DNA of 64,000 nt from Elusimicrobiota bacterium (GCA_022709755.1 JAKLIF010000004.1:209345-273344); one strand, 5' to 3'; shown: positions 43,884 to 52,907, numbered from the stretch's first letter. Translations and numbers: made by a program. Notes: generated by a model from the sequence alone, not told the origin.

Positions 43884-44848
43884 CGTTCCCTCACCCGATG
43901 CTGCATCTTCATCAACACGATGAAGACCGGCGCGCCCACCACGGCGGTGATCACCCCGATGGGGATCTCCACCGGCGAAAAAACTGTACGCCCGATCAAA
44001 TCGCATCCCACCAAGAACGACGCTCCGGCCAGACAGGAAGCCGGAAGGAGCGTCTTGTGGTTGGGCCCCACCACCATCCGCATCAGATGGGGAACGATCA
44101 ATCCGACAAAACCGATGATCCCCGTCACACAGACCAGACAAGCGGTCATGAGGGAGGTCAGGATGAAAAGACCTGTCTTGACCCTCTCGGTCTGGACTCC
44201 CAGATGATGGGCCTCCTCCTCGCCAAGACTCAGCGCGTTCAGATCCTGGGCGAACACGAAGAGGACGGCAATCCCCGCGAGGACGACCAGGCTCACGGCC
44301 GACAGCAGGCGCGGATCATACACATCGAGGCTCCCCCACAGCCACCACATGAGGCCATGCACGGCTTCGTTGGAAGAGACCGAGATCAAGAATACGATGA
44401 TGCCGGAAAAAGCCACGGAGACCACCACCCCCGACAGGATCAGCGACGGGATGGGGATCCGATATCCTTGGCGGGCGATGGAGTAGACCAAGACGGCGCT
44501 CACGAGGGCCCCGATGAATGCCGACAGCGGGAGGAACGCTTGGCCGATCCCCAGGATGACGGCCAGGACCGCTCCCAGTCCCGCGCCGCTGGAGGTACCC
44601 AAGAGATACGGTTCCGCCAAGGGATTCCGCAGGATGGCTTGGAGGGCGATCCCACAGGCCGCCAGACCGCTCCCCGCGACGATCCCGGCCAGGACCCTGA
44701 ACAAGCGGAGGGACAGAAGAGGCCTGTTCTCCGGATGGAACAACTCCCCCAGCGGGACATCGACGGACCCCTTGATCAAACCGGCCAGGACGACCGACAA
44801 AAGCACGAAGATGAAGAAAGACATCCGTTGTCTTCCGACGGACCTCAT
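43880..44848 (-). CDS. btuC: Cobalamin ABC transporter permease BtuC
   Basis: A 322-residue FecCD-family inner-membrane permease with about ten helices. Family blocks: RLFRVLAGIVAGSGLAACGI, then NPLAEPYLLGTSSGAGLGAV, and the cytoplasmic coupling region LGVQTERVKTGLFILTSLMT followed by GFVGLIVPHLMRMVVGPNHK. It overlaps btuF and btuD by 4 nt each. Corrinoid rather than siderophore substrate is inferred from the riboswitch and cob genes. Confidence 0.94.
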   Translation of the reverse strand: MRSVGRQRMSFFIFVLLSVVLAGLIKGSVDVPLGELFHPENRPLLSLRLFRVLAGIVAGSGLAACGIALQAILRNPLAEPYLLGTSSGAGLGAVLAVILGIGQAFLPLSAFIGALVSAVLVYSIARQGYRIPIPSLILSGVVVSVAFSGIIVFLISVSSNEAVHGLMWWLWGSLDVYDPRLLSAVSLVVLAGIAVLFVFAQDLNALSLGEEEAHHLGVQTERVKTGLFILTSLMTACLVCVTGIIGFVGLIVPHLMRMVVGPNHKTLLPASCLAGASFLVGCDLIGRTVFSPVEIPIGVITAVVGAPVFIVLMKMQHRVRER

Positions 44849-45693
44849 GGGGCGATCCTCTTCTGAAGCTCGATCAACCCATCCGCCAAGCGGGGGCCCG
44901 GGATCAGGAGAAGGGCCGGATCGATGTCACCATACACCCGGCCGTTCCTGACCGCCGAAACGGCGCTCCATCCCCAACGTTTTTTCACCGGATCCACTGA
45001 TCCCTTCCCTTCCATATAAGTCAAGACGATGACCTCGGGATCCCTCCGGATGACCTGTTCCGGACTGATGTTCCCGTAGGCCTTGCCGATGTCCCCGGCG
45101 ACGTTTTGCCCGCCGGCCAAGGTGATGAGTTCGTCGATGAAGGACCCGTTCCCCGCCGTCATCAACGGCGAATGCCATATCTCCACGAAGACCCGGGGCC
45201 GGACCCCCTCCCCGCGAGAACGGGAGCGGTCCGACACGCGGTCGATCTTCGCCTTCATCCCCGCGATCAACTCCGCCGCCTCGCGTTCACGTCCGACACG
45301 GCGGCCGATGCCCGTGATGGAATCGAACAATTCCCCGAAATTCTCGGGGGAGCTGACCACCACCGGACATCCCAACTGTTTCAATTTTTCGGCGACACGC
45401 GCCTGCTCGATCCCCGTGCAAAAAACATAATCGGGTTTAAGGGACAATATCCTCTCCAGGCTGGGGTTGCTGAAATCGCCGATCTTGGGTTTCGACACGG
45501 CCCGCGGCGGATACTGGCAGAGCCGGCTGACCCCCACGATCTCCCGATCCAACCCCAGCGCGAACAGTATTTCCGTCGTAGACGGGGCCAGGGAGACGAC
45601 CCTCAACGAGCGGGGCTCCTCCCCCCATCCGGGCCGCGCGAACAGCCCCAGAGCAACCGACAACAACATTCGCCGCACCGCCCGACCATGCAT
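44845..45693 (-). CDS. btuF: Periplasmic cobalamin-binding protein BtuF
   Basis: A 282-residue substrate-binding protein of cluster A-II (BtuF/FhuD type). A Sec signal peptide (MLLSVALGLFARPGWG) is followed by LRVVSLAPSTTEILFALGLD, IVGVSRLCQYPP and the long backbone helix hinge, as in BtuF. The ATG at 45693 is selected because GGGAGG precedes it and it falls after the riboswitch terminator; an in-frame start at 45780 lies within the leader and is rejected. First gene of the B12 operon. Confidence 0.92.
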   Translation of the reverse strand: MHGRAVRRMLLSVALGLFARPGWGEEPRSLRVVSLAPSTTEILFALGLDREIVGVSRLCQYPPRAVSKPKIGDFSNPSLERILSLKPDYVFCTGIEQARVAEKLKQLGCPVVVSSPENFGELFDSITGIGRRVGREREAAELIAGMKAKIDRVSDRSRSRGEGVRPRVFVEIWHSPLMTAGNGSFIDELITLAGGQNVAGDIGKAYGNISPEQVIRRDPEVIVLTYMEGKGSVDPVKKRWGWSAVSAVRNGRVYGDIDPALLLIPGPRLADGLIELQKRIAP

Positions 45694-45710
45694 CCCACAC
45701 CCTCCCGAAA

Positions 45711-45743
45711 ATAAAAATCCCCTGGCATGCGATATGCCAAGGG
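45711..45743 (-). terminator. Terminator of the cobalamin riboswitch expression platform
   Basis: On the minus strand, stem CCCTTGGCAT with ATGCCAGGGG (loop ATCGC) is followed by ATTTTTATTTT. It lies between the aptamer and btuF, so ligand binding can switch transcription off. Confidence 0.85.
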
Positions 45744-45805
45744 TCTGGTTCCCAGTCCTTCCAAGAACCCCACGGATCACGATGTTCTCACGACATCACG
45801 TGTTG

Positions 45806-45977
45806 TATAGGCAGGTTTTCTGACTCGGGATTCATCCTACTCTTCGGGCCTTCTCATCCCTTGCGGGAAAATGGCCGTCTCGAATTTCGTCATCCCCTAC
45901 AGCGGCGGGACCGTTTCCATTATCCTCCCGGAAGAGAGGGACGGAATTCCCTATTAAGCTCTTGTGGAGCGCCTATA
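45806..45977 (-). promoter_or_regulatory. Adenosylcobalamin-type riboswitch aptamer upstream of btuF
   Basis: On the minus strand P1 pairs TATAGGC (45977-45971) with GCCTATA (45812-45806). The B12 box reads GAGTCAGAAAACCTGCC (45826-45810). The conserved TTAATAGGGAAT segment and GGTCCCGCCGCTGTAGGGG, corresponding to the family's core-helix block, are present. About 62 nt of linker separate P1 from the terminator hairpin. Confidence 0.9.
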
Positions 45978-46002
45978 CCGATGATTTTCTGACAACGGGA
46001 GA

Positions 46003-46031
46003 ATTCTAACAATCGCCCGCCGACCTGTCAA
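46003..46031 (-). promoter_or_regulatory. Promoter of the B12 operon
   Basis: On the minus strand, perfect -35 TTGACA (46031-46026), 17-nt spacer and -10 TAGAAT (46008-46003). The predicted start near 45996 is about 19 nt before riboswitch P1. Confidence 0.82.
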
Positions 46032-46068
46032 ATGGTTTACCCGGGAGACCCCGTCCGACCGGCCGGAT

Positions 46069-47205
46069 TCACGACGAGAGGCCCAGACTCCCCCTCAATC
46101 TCTTTTCGCCGAGGATGAACTCCTTCAAGGATTGGGCGATGAGACGGTGCGCCTGAATCGTCAGGTGAAGATAATCCGTGAACAACTCGTCCCCGAAGGC
46201 GCTCCGTCGTCTTCTCAATTGATTTTCCAAATCCAGGACATAGACGTTCTCCTGTCTCAATTGCCTCAAGAAATCGTTCAACGGCGTCTTCACGCGGACA
46301 TCGTGGGTCAAAATCTCGGCGTCTTTCGCCCGGATCAACGATGAGATCGCCTCTTCGTAATCGTCCGATTCGATGCCTTTCCTATAAAGACGGGCCGTGG
46401 ACCGGACATCGCCATACGGTTCGGCCCGCAGATTACTGATCGGCGTCACATAGAGGACCGGGATCCCGAAGGGTTCGAGAAACCGGCGGATCTCCTCCTC
46501 GTTTCGTCGGAACCGCTCCAATATCATCTCGTTGACCGATGCATAGGCCTCTTCCCTCAGGTCGACGATGTGGAGAACCTGGAGCCATTTGATGATGACC
46601 GCCGTCTTGAGCCTCATAAAAGTCTTCAAAACCAGCAGGTTCTTCTCCTCGGGAGACAGCAACGAATAGGCGGGCACCAACAACCACTGGAAACGGTTAT
46701 ACCTATCGACGACGGAATGATACATCTGCGCGTAATCGTTATGTCCCGAATAGATGACGATCAGCTTCGGTCTCACTTTCAGTTCCCTGAACACCATCAT
46801 GATCCGCCGCTTCACGTCGAGAAGGTCGTAGGTGGCGACCCCGAAATTGATCACTTTCAATCGGGGATTATATTTCCGGAGCATGTATTCCAAATGATCC
46901 GAAAAAGCATCCCGCATCGTGTCGCTCACCACGACGGAAGACCCCCCATAGACCTGGATGCAGACATCCCCGGCTTTCAATCCATCCAGCTGGTCCGGCC
47001 GTGGATAACTCTGTTCGATGAGAGGACTCAATCTCCCCGGATCCCGACGGACATAATCTTTGATGGACGCGGCGATTTCATAAGGATCCAACAAGGCGAC
47101 CCGGAGAATGCTATAGGAGAGGAGCCCCAGGAAGAGCGCCGAGATCAGGTAGAGGAAGAACAAGATCACCCGGTAGAATCGACGAAGGGATGAGTGACGG
47201 GACAC
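46069..47205 (-). CDS. Membrane-anchored SGNH hydrolase-like protein A
   Basis: A 378-residue protein with one N-terminal membrane helix (VILFFLYLISALFLGLLSYS) and a large extracytoplasmic domain of SGNH/GDSL type. The block I nucleophile region is VYGGSSVVVSD (Gly-Gly-Ser), block III is YSGHNDY with the conserved Asn, and the C-terminal D-x-x-H is in FTDYLHLTIQAHRLIA. These enzymes act on acyl or acetyl esters of lipids or glycans. GTG 47205 has AGGAGG 9 nt upstream. It is the last gene of a four-gene operon and paralogous to the first gene (51620-52780): same start style, helix, GGSS and GHNDY motifs. Substrate unknown. Confidence 0.75.
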   Translation of the reverse strand: MSRHSSLRRFYRVILFFLYLISALFLGLLSYSILRVALLDPYEIAASIKDYVRRDPGRLSPLIEQSYPRPDQLDGLKAGDVCIQVYGGSSVVVSDTMRDAFSDHLEYMLRKYNPRLKVINFGVATYDLLDVKRRIMMVFRELKVRPKLIVIYSGHNDYAQMYHSVVDRYNRFQWLLVPAYSLLSPEEKNLLVLKTFMRLKTAVIIKWLQVLHIVDLREEAYASVNEMILERFRRNEEEIRRFLEPFGIPVLYVTPISNLRAEPYGDVRSTARLYRKGIESDDYEEAISSLIRAKDAEILTHDVRVKTPLNDFLRQLRQENVYVLDLENQLRRRRSAFGDELFTDYLHLTIQAHRLIAQSLKEFILGEKRLRGSLGLSS

Positions 47206-47222
47206 GGTTTTCAGCCTCCTCC

Positions 47223-50200
47223 TCAGGTGCGGGACAACTCTTCCAACGCCTCGTGCACGTCCTGCTGATGTTTCCGGCTCTCCATGGTCGACATCAGGCT
47301 ATAGACGCACGGAACGACGAACAGCGTGAGGAGGGTGGACAACACGACGCCGCCGATGACCACCACCGCCATCGGCACGCGCGTCTCGGCTCCCGGGCCG
47401 ATGGCCAATGCCGGCGGGACCGCCGCCGCGACCGTGGCGAACGACGTCATCAGGATGGGTCTGAGGCGGAGCGGGCAGGCGTCTTGAAGAGCCTCTCTCA
47501 CTCCCAAACCCTCGGCCCTCCTCTGGTTCGTGAAATCCACCAGGAGGATGGAATTCTTCTTGACGATCCCCATGAGGAGGATGATCCCGATGGCACTGTA
47601 GATGTTCAATGATTGTCCTGTCGCCATCATGGCGAGTTCCGCCCCGGAGATACTGAACGGCAAGGCGATCAGAACGGTCACCGGATGGATGAAACTGTTG
47701 AATTGTGTCCCCAGCACCATATAGGCCACAAAGATCCCCAACACCAGCGCGACATACAGACCGCTGAAAGATTCCTTGAACGTCTGCGCACTGCCCGCGA
47801 ACACCAGTTTATAGCCGTCCGGAAGGAGTCTCTGTCCCAACGCCTCCACGGCCTTCAGCGCCTCGCCCTGGGACTTTCCAGGGACCACGTTGGCATACAT
47901 CCGGATGGCGCGTTCCCGGTTCTTCCGCGTGATGGACAAGAGGGACGGTTTTTCGGCGAGCGTCACCACCTCCGACAGGCGGATGACCTCCCCGCGGTTG
48001 TTCCTCACCCAGATCTTGCTGATATCGTCGACACGACGGCGGTCCTGAGAAACGAGCTGGACGCGGATGTCGTAGCGGCGGCCCCCCCGCGTGTATTTCC
48101 CCACACGGACGCCTCCGATCAGTGCGTTGATGGTGTTCCCGATGACGGAGATGCTCACCCCCCTTTCCGCGGCTTTTTTCCGGTCGGGCACGACGCGGAC
48201 TTCCGGCATCCCGATATCGTAATCCGAATCGACGTCCACCATCAATCCGGACCCCGCCATCTCCCCGGCCATCTTCCGGCTCAATGAGGCCAGTTGGTCC
48301 CAATCCGAGCCGTTCAAGGTGAACTCGACCGGGAAACCGCGACGCGCCGTGAACCCCATCAGGGACGGATCTTGGACCACCACCTTCGTCACCCCGGGGA
48401 TCGATTTCAGTTCTTTCCGGATGACCGGCATCAACTGTTGCTGAGTGAGAGGACGCCGAGCCCCCGGACGGATCGGTCTCTCCGTCGGATCCTTCAAGGT
48501 GAGCATCAGGTGGCCCGTGTTGACCAGGTCTCCCCCGATGTTGCAGAAATAGTTCCGGACCTCCGGAAAGAGCATCACCGCCTTCTCGAGGCGTTGAAAC
48601 ACCTCGTTGGTCACATCGATCGAGGATCCCGCTTTCGTCTCGATCCGGACCATCAAGCGGCCCTGATCCTGCGCCGGGACGAACTCCTTCTTCACGTAGC
48701 GGAACAAGACCAATGTCCCGACGAAGAAAAAGGTGGACGCCACGATCACCTTCCACCGATGGTCCAGACAACGGCTCAACCCGGCCGAATAGACCTCCTT
48801 GCACCACAGCATCCAACGGTCCATGATCCGGCCGAGCCCCGTGGTATGCCCCACGTTCAGGAATTGGGCGCAATACATCGGCGTCAACGTGAGTGCGCCG
48901 ATCAGGGAGATCACGACCGCGACGGAGATCGTCACGCCGAACTGGAGGAAATACTTCCCGATGACTCCCCTCATGAAGATCACGGGGACGAAGATGGCCA
49001 GGATGGCGATGGTCGCCGCCAACGCCGCGAAGGTGATCTCCCGGGCCCCCTGGATGGCGGCCCGCACGCGGGTCTCCCCCTCCTCCCGGTGGCGCGCGAT
49101 GTTCTCCAGAACCATGATGGCGTCGTCCACCACGATCCCGATCACCAGCGACACCCCCAGGAGCGTAAAGGTATTGAGGGTGAACCCCAATATCTGCAGC
49201 ACGAAGAACGTGCCGCAGATCGACATCGGGATCGTCAAGAACACATTGAGGGCCGACCCGAAGGACCCCAGGAACATCCAACACACCAGTCCCGTCAAGA
49301 CCACCGAGAGGACCATCACGAAATTCATCTCGCGGATGGAATCCTCCACATAGGTGGACGAATCAAAACGGATCTCGAGGCGCATCTCTTTGGGAAGGTA
49401 TCTCTGGATCTCCTTCATCTTCTCCTTGACGCCGTGGGCCACCTCGATCGCGTTGGTCCCCCGTTGTTTCCGGACCCCCATGCCCACCGCGGCAGAACCC
49501 ATGGTCCTGGAGATCCGACGGATGTTCGCCAATCCGTCTTCGGTGACGCCCACGTCCCCGATCGTGTATTTCTTCCACAAAGGGGCTCCCTTGCGCGCCG
49601 GGATGATGATGGAACTGAATTCATCGGTGGTGCCGGCCTCTCCGACCACCCGGACGTTCATCTCCTGCTTTCCGGTATCGATATATCCGGCCGGAACCTC
49701 GGCATGCTCGGATTGGATGGCGGAGATGATGTCATCGACGGTCAGTTCGTTCCGCCTCATCCGGTCCGCATCCAACCAGACCCTCAGATTCGGCTCCACG
49801 TATCCACCCAGGGACACCTCCCCCACGCCCGGGACCGTGGAGAGTTGGTCCTTCAAATGGTCGCGCGTGTATTCCATCAGTTCCTTCAAAGGTTTGTCCC
49901 CCGCGAGGGTCATCCAGATGATCGGTTGGTCTTCCGGGTTCGTCTTCGTGATGATCGGAGGGTCCATGTCCCGGGGGAGAGTCCGCTGGGCCCGGGCGAT
50001 ACGGCTTTGGACCTCTTGGAGGGCGACATCGATGTTCTTGCTCAACTCGAATTGGACGGTGATGTCCGAACGGCCTTGCCGGGACGTGGAGATGACTTCC
50101 TGCACTCCCTGGACCCCCATGATGGATTCCTCCAGGACGTCGGTGATCTCCGTCTCCATCACCTCCGGGGCGGCCCCTTCCCACGCCGTGCTGATGGAGA

Positions 50201-50333
50201 GGACCGGAAAATCCACGTCGGGTAACTGGCTGATCCCCAATCGCCAGAAGGCCAGGAGGCCGAAGACGGTGATGCCGATCATCACCATCCAGGCGAAGAC
50301 GGGATTCTTGATGGAGGTATCGGACAGGGACAC
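47223..50333 (-). CDS. RND permease of the HAE1 type (second locus)
   Basis: A 1,036-residue inner-membrane pump close to MdtB/MdtC-type HAE1 exporters in length. It begins SDTSIKNPVFAWMVMIGITV, has the TM4 acidic pair in VIGIVVDDAIMVLENIARHR and the TM10 lysine in LLMGIVKKNSILLVDFTNQR, so the proton relay is complete. Start is GTG, 3 nt after the upstream TolC gene; the downstream SGNH gene begins 17 nt later. The operon has no membrane-fusion protein. Linkage with two SGNH hydrolases suggests export or remodelling of an esterified lipid or glycan, which is inference. Confidence 0.94.
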   Translation of the reverse strand: MSLSDTSIKNPVFAWMVMIGITVFGLLAFWRLGISQLPDVDFPVLSISTAWEGAAPEVMETEITDVLEESIMGVQGVQEVISTSRQGRSDITVQFELSKNIDVALQEVQSRIARAQRTLPRDMDPPIITKTNPEDQPIIWMTLAGDKPLKELMEYTRDHLKDQLSTVPGVGEVSLGGYVEPNLRVWLDADRMRRNELTVDDIISAIQSEHAEVPAGYIDTGKQEMNVRVVGEAGTTDEFSSIIIPARKGAPLWKKYTIGDVGVTEDGLANIRRISRTMGSAAVGMGVRKQRGTNAIEVAHGVKEKMKEIQRYLPKEMRLEIRFDSSTYVEDSIREMNFVMVLSVVLTGLVCWMFLGSFGSALNVFLTIPMSICGTFFVLQILGFTLNTFTLLGVSLVIGIVVDDAIMVLENIARHREEGETRVRAAIQGAREITFAALAATIAILAIFVPVIFMRGVIGKYFLQFGVTISVAVVISLIGALTLTPMYCAQFLNVGHTTGLGRIMDRWMLWCKEVYSAGLSRCLDHRWKVIVASTFFFVGTLVLFRYVKKEFVPAQDQGRLMVRIETKAGSSIDVTNEVFQRLEKAVMLFPEVRNYFCNIGGDLVNTGHLMLTLKDPTERPIRPGARRPLTQQQLMPVIRKELKSIPGVTKVVVQDPSLMGFTARRGFPVEFTLNGSDWDQLASLSRKMAGEMAGSGLMVDVDSDYDIGMPEVRVVPDRKKAAERGVSISVIGNTINALIGGVRVGKYTRGGRRYDIRVQLVSQDRRRVDDISKIWVRNNRGEVIRLSEVVTLAEKPSLLSITRKNRERAIRMYANVVPGKSQGEALKAVEALGQRLLPDGYKLVFAGSAQTFKESFSGLYVALVLGIFVAYMVLGTQFNSFIHPVTVLIALPFSISGAELAMMATGQSLNIYSAIGIILLMGIVKKNSILLVDFTNQRRAEGLGVREALQDACPLRLRPILMTSFATVAAAVPPALAIGPGAETRVPMAVVVIGGVVLSTLLTLFVVPCVYSLMSTMESRKHQQDVHEALEELSRT

Positions 50334-50336
50334 GGG

Positions 50337-51623
50337 TTATTCCTCGCTCTCGATCTTAAGGATCGCGGAATCGGTCTTCACTTGCACGAGCGCCCGGTCG
50401 AGATAGCGTTTGGCATCCGACATCACCACCATGGCCTGCACCACGTCCAGATTGTTCACCAGCCCCAGACGATAATCACGCTGTTGCAGGCGATAGCTCT
50501 TTTCCGCTTTCGCGTAGGATTCCTGATACGCGGCGACCTGCCTGACCGCCGACAGATACGCCTGGTACAGTCTCCGGATCTCGGCCGCGGCGTCCCGGAC
50601 CCGCAGGGCGAGTTCGTTCTCCGCCTCCCTCAACCGCGACGTCTCTTCCCTCACCCGGCTCCTCACGACCCCGCCGCGGAACAACGGCAGATCGAGGGAC
50701 AGGGAGGCATCCCACCGGCTATCGGACAGACTGCCGCTCCGCGACACGTACCACGATCCATCCAGATTCAAGCTCGGCCAAAGATCCCCCCGCGTCACCC
50801 GGATCCGAGACCGCTGGGCCCTCACCCGCTGACGCGCCGCCTCGATGTCGGACCGGCGGCCCAGTTTCTCCAGATACGTCTCCAACGCCGCTTCCGTCGA
50901 CGGACCGGGAACCCCGTCGTCTTTCAGACGGAAGGAAGCGACCTCCCGGCCCAAAAACCTCGACAGGGATTCCATTTTTTCCGCCTTTTGGCCGTCGGCC
51001 GCTTCCTGTTGGGCCTTCAACGTCGCCATCTGTGATTCGACGGTCAAGACCTCGCTCTCCCTGGATTTGCCGAGATGCACCCGTTCGTTCAGTTCCTGTA
51101 TCCTGTTCTGGAGGATCTGGACCGTGTTCTGTATGTTGGAGATATCGGTATCGATCTGGACGATCGCATAAAAAAGCTCCGTCACGTCGCGTTTCAGTCC
51201 GCGCCAAACGGTCAGGGTCTCCAGCTCTTCCACGCGGGACTCCGTTTTAGACAGGGAGACGGTCTCCTTCCTGGAAAAACCGCGGAACAGCGGCTGAGTG
51301 GCCGTGAAACGGGCATTGGACTCGTCGCCATCCACCGAACCGGAAGCCGAATCGCGCACCAACCGGGAATATTTGAACGCCGCCTCAGGAAGGATCCCCC
51401 CCTGGGCCTGACGGATCCTCTCACGGGATTGATCCTCCCGTTCCTTCCGCACCGCCATCTCATCGCAACGACTCCGGGCCAGGGACAGGCACTGGTCCAA
51501 GTTCAACGACTCCTCGGCGGCCACCGGCGAATCCGGAAAAGACAAGACGCCCAGCACACCGAGGGTCCCGGCGGCCAGAATGATCCTCGTCCGCAGACTC
51601 AACACGCGCGCCCTTCCATTCAT
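50337..51623 (-). CDS. TolC-family outer-membrane channel (second locus)
   Basis: A 428-residue outer-membrane efflux protein. Signal peptide (RIILAAGTLGVLGVLSFPDS, cleavage near VAA-EE), then LNLDQCLSLARSRCDEMAVR, which is the usual N-terminal start of the mature channel, two coiled-coil/barrel repeats (TQPLFRGFSRKETVSLSKTE and LDLPLFRGGVVRSRVREETS) and the final VVQAMVVMSDAKRYLDRA. The ATG overlaps the upstream SGNH gene stop by 4 nt and the RND gene follows after 3 nt. It would form the outer-membrane exit of the pump. Confidence 0.9.
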   Translation of the reverse strand: MNGRARVLSLRTRIILAAGTLGVLGVLSFPDSPVAAEESLNLDQCLSLARSRCDEMAVRKEREDQSRERIRQAQGGILPEAAFKYSRLVRDSASGSVDGDESNARFTATQPLFRGFSRKETVSLSKTESRVEELETLTVWRGLKRDVTELFYAIVQIDTDISNIQNTVQILQNRIQELNERVHLGKSRESEVLTVESQMATLKAQQEAADGQKAEKMESLSRFLGREVASFRLKDDGVPGPSTEAALETYLEKLGRRSDIEAARQRVRAQRSRIRVTRGDLWPSLNLDGSWYVSRSGSLSDSRWDASLSLDLPLFRGGVVRSRVREETSRLREAENELALRVRDAAAEIRRLYQAYLSAVRQVAAYQESYAKAEKSYRLQQRDYRLGLVNNLDVVQAMVVMSDAKRYLDRALVQVKTDSAILKIESEE

Positions 51624-52780
51624 CCACCTCTCCCCGACGGAATACCCAAAGCAGTCCTCAATCCCTCGTCATCCAGGATACCCTCATAAATGGATTCGGC
51701 AACGATCCGATGTCCCTCATCGGTAAAATGGAAATAATCACTGAAGATACTCTGATCGAACCGGGACCCCCGCCGGATCAATTCACCCTCCAAGTCTATC
51801 ACATGGGTGGTCCCCCCTTCCAATCCACGCAGATAATCGTTCAAAGGAGACTTCACCCGCACGTCGGCCGTCAATATCTCGGAGTCCCGGGCCTTCTTGA
51901 GGTTCCCGATGAAATCCCCGTAATTCTCCGCGGCGAGCCCCTGGCGGTAATATGCCGTGACGGAATGGATGTTCCCGTATGGTTCCGCCACCAGATTCCC
52001 CACCGGCGTTATGAAGATCACGGGAATACCCCGGTCTGCCATGATCCGGCACATTTCCTCGATGTTTCTTTTGAAAGCCATCAAGATTGTCCGATTAATT
52101 TCCAAATATATTTCGTCGTGTATCCGTATCAGCCGTAAGTATTGCAGGGTCTTGATGATGACCGGCACTTTCAATTTTCTATAGCGGAAATAACCGCTCT
52201 GATCGAACCTTTTATGGGACAACGCATAGGACAACCTCAACAACCAGCCGAACCGGTCGTATACGACGGAGAATATGTTTTTATAGACGTTCGTATAATC
52301 ATTATGCCCCATATAAAAAACAATCAATCGCGGAGGCGCTGATTGTTTCTTAAAAACTTGCTCCATCCTCCTTTTCACACCAAACGAATCGAGTGCGGAC
52401 CTCCCGAAATTATACACTCGAACATTCGGATTCCTCTTCCGGAGAGACCCTTCGAGGATGACTGAAAAAACCTTATCCTCGTTACTGGCGAGGATCACGG
52501 AGGAGCCCCCGAAAACATAAACGGGGACATCCTCTTTTCCCGGTCGGTAAAATCTCTCCCGATCAAGATATCCCTTATCCTTGATCGGATACAGATGAGA
52601 CTGTCCCCCGGAAAGCCTCTCCACCAGACGCCCCTTATATTCGGAAAAATCAAACAATCTGATCCGATAGACACTATAGGACAGACATCCGATGAATACC
52701 AAAATGACCGCATATAGAAAAGCGACCATCACGCCCAACAGGCTCTTTCTATATTTATTGATGTCCGCTTTCCGACTCAC
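51620..52780 (-). CDS. Membrane-anchored SGNH hydrolase-like protein B
   Basis: A 386-residue paralogue of the protein at 46069-47205. An N-terminal helix (LLGVMVAFLYAVILVFIGCL) anchors an extracytoplasmic SGNH domain: VYVFGGSSVILASN (nucleophile Ser region), LIVFYMGHNDYTNVYKN (block III Asn) and FSDYFHFTDEGHRIVAE (D-x-x-H). GTG start. It is the first gene of the operon SGNH-TolC-RND-SGNH and overlaps TolC by 4 nt. A signature GxSxxxY or acyltransferase partner is not visible. Its A/T content over about 52.1-52.8 kb is higher than its neighbours, which may reflect transfer or relaxed selection. Confidence 0.75.
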   Translation of the reverse strand: MSRKADINKYRKSLLGVMVAFLYAVILVFIGCLSYSVYRIRLFDFSEYKGRLVERLSGGQSHLYPIKDKGYLDRERFYRPGKEDVPVYVFGGSSVILASNEDKVFSVILEGSLRKRNPNVRVYNFGRSALDSFGVKRRMEQVFKKQSAPPRLIVFYMGHNDYTNVYKNIFSVVYDRFGWLLRLSYALSHKRFDQSGYFRYRKLKVPVIIKTLQYLRLIRIHDEIYLEINRTILMAFKRNIEEMCRIMADRGIPVIFITPVGNLVAEPYGNIHSVTAYYRQGLAAENYGDFIGNLKKARDSEILTADVRVKSPLNDYLRGLEGGTTHVIDLEGELIRRGSRFDQSIFSDYFHFTDEGHRIVAESIYEGILDDEGLRTALGIPSGRGG

Positions 52781-52840
52781 GGAGATCTCTCAGCCCTCAT
52801 CGCCGTTCCAATCCGTTCCCGCCCTCGCCTTCCTCAAGTA

Positions 52841-52873
52841 AAAAGGACGAAGCATTTTTAGCCTCGTCCTTTT
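52841..52873 (-). terminator. Terminator after the carboxynorspermidine dehydrogenase gene
   Basis: The stem AAAAGGACGAAGC with GCCTCGTCCTTTT (one bulged or mismatched pair) ends in a T run on the minus strand. It separates the polyamine genes from the SGNH-TolC-RND operon. Confidence 0.8.
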
Positions 52874-52907
52874 CGCCCGTACTGCAAGATGTTCCTACGG
52901 AGACCGC

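Noticed and set aside
45694..45780. Longer BtuF N-terminus starting at 45780
   Set aside because: This stretch contains the riboswitch terminator hairpin and its T tract; the signal peptide and ribosome-binding site fit the ATG at 45693.
48294..50225. 643-codon plus-strand frame opposite the second RND gene
   Set aside because: Antisense shadow rich in His, Asp and Arg; the RND motifs are on the minus strand.
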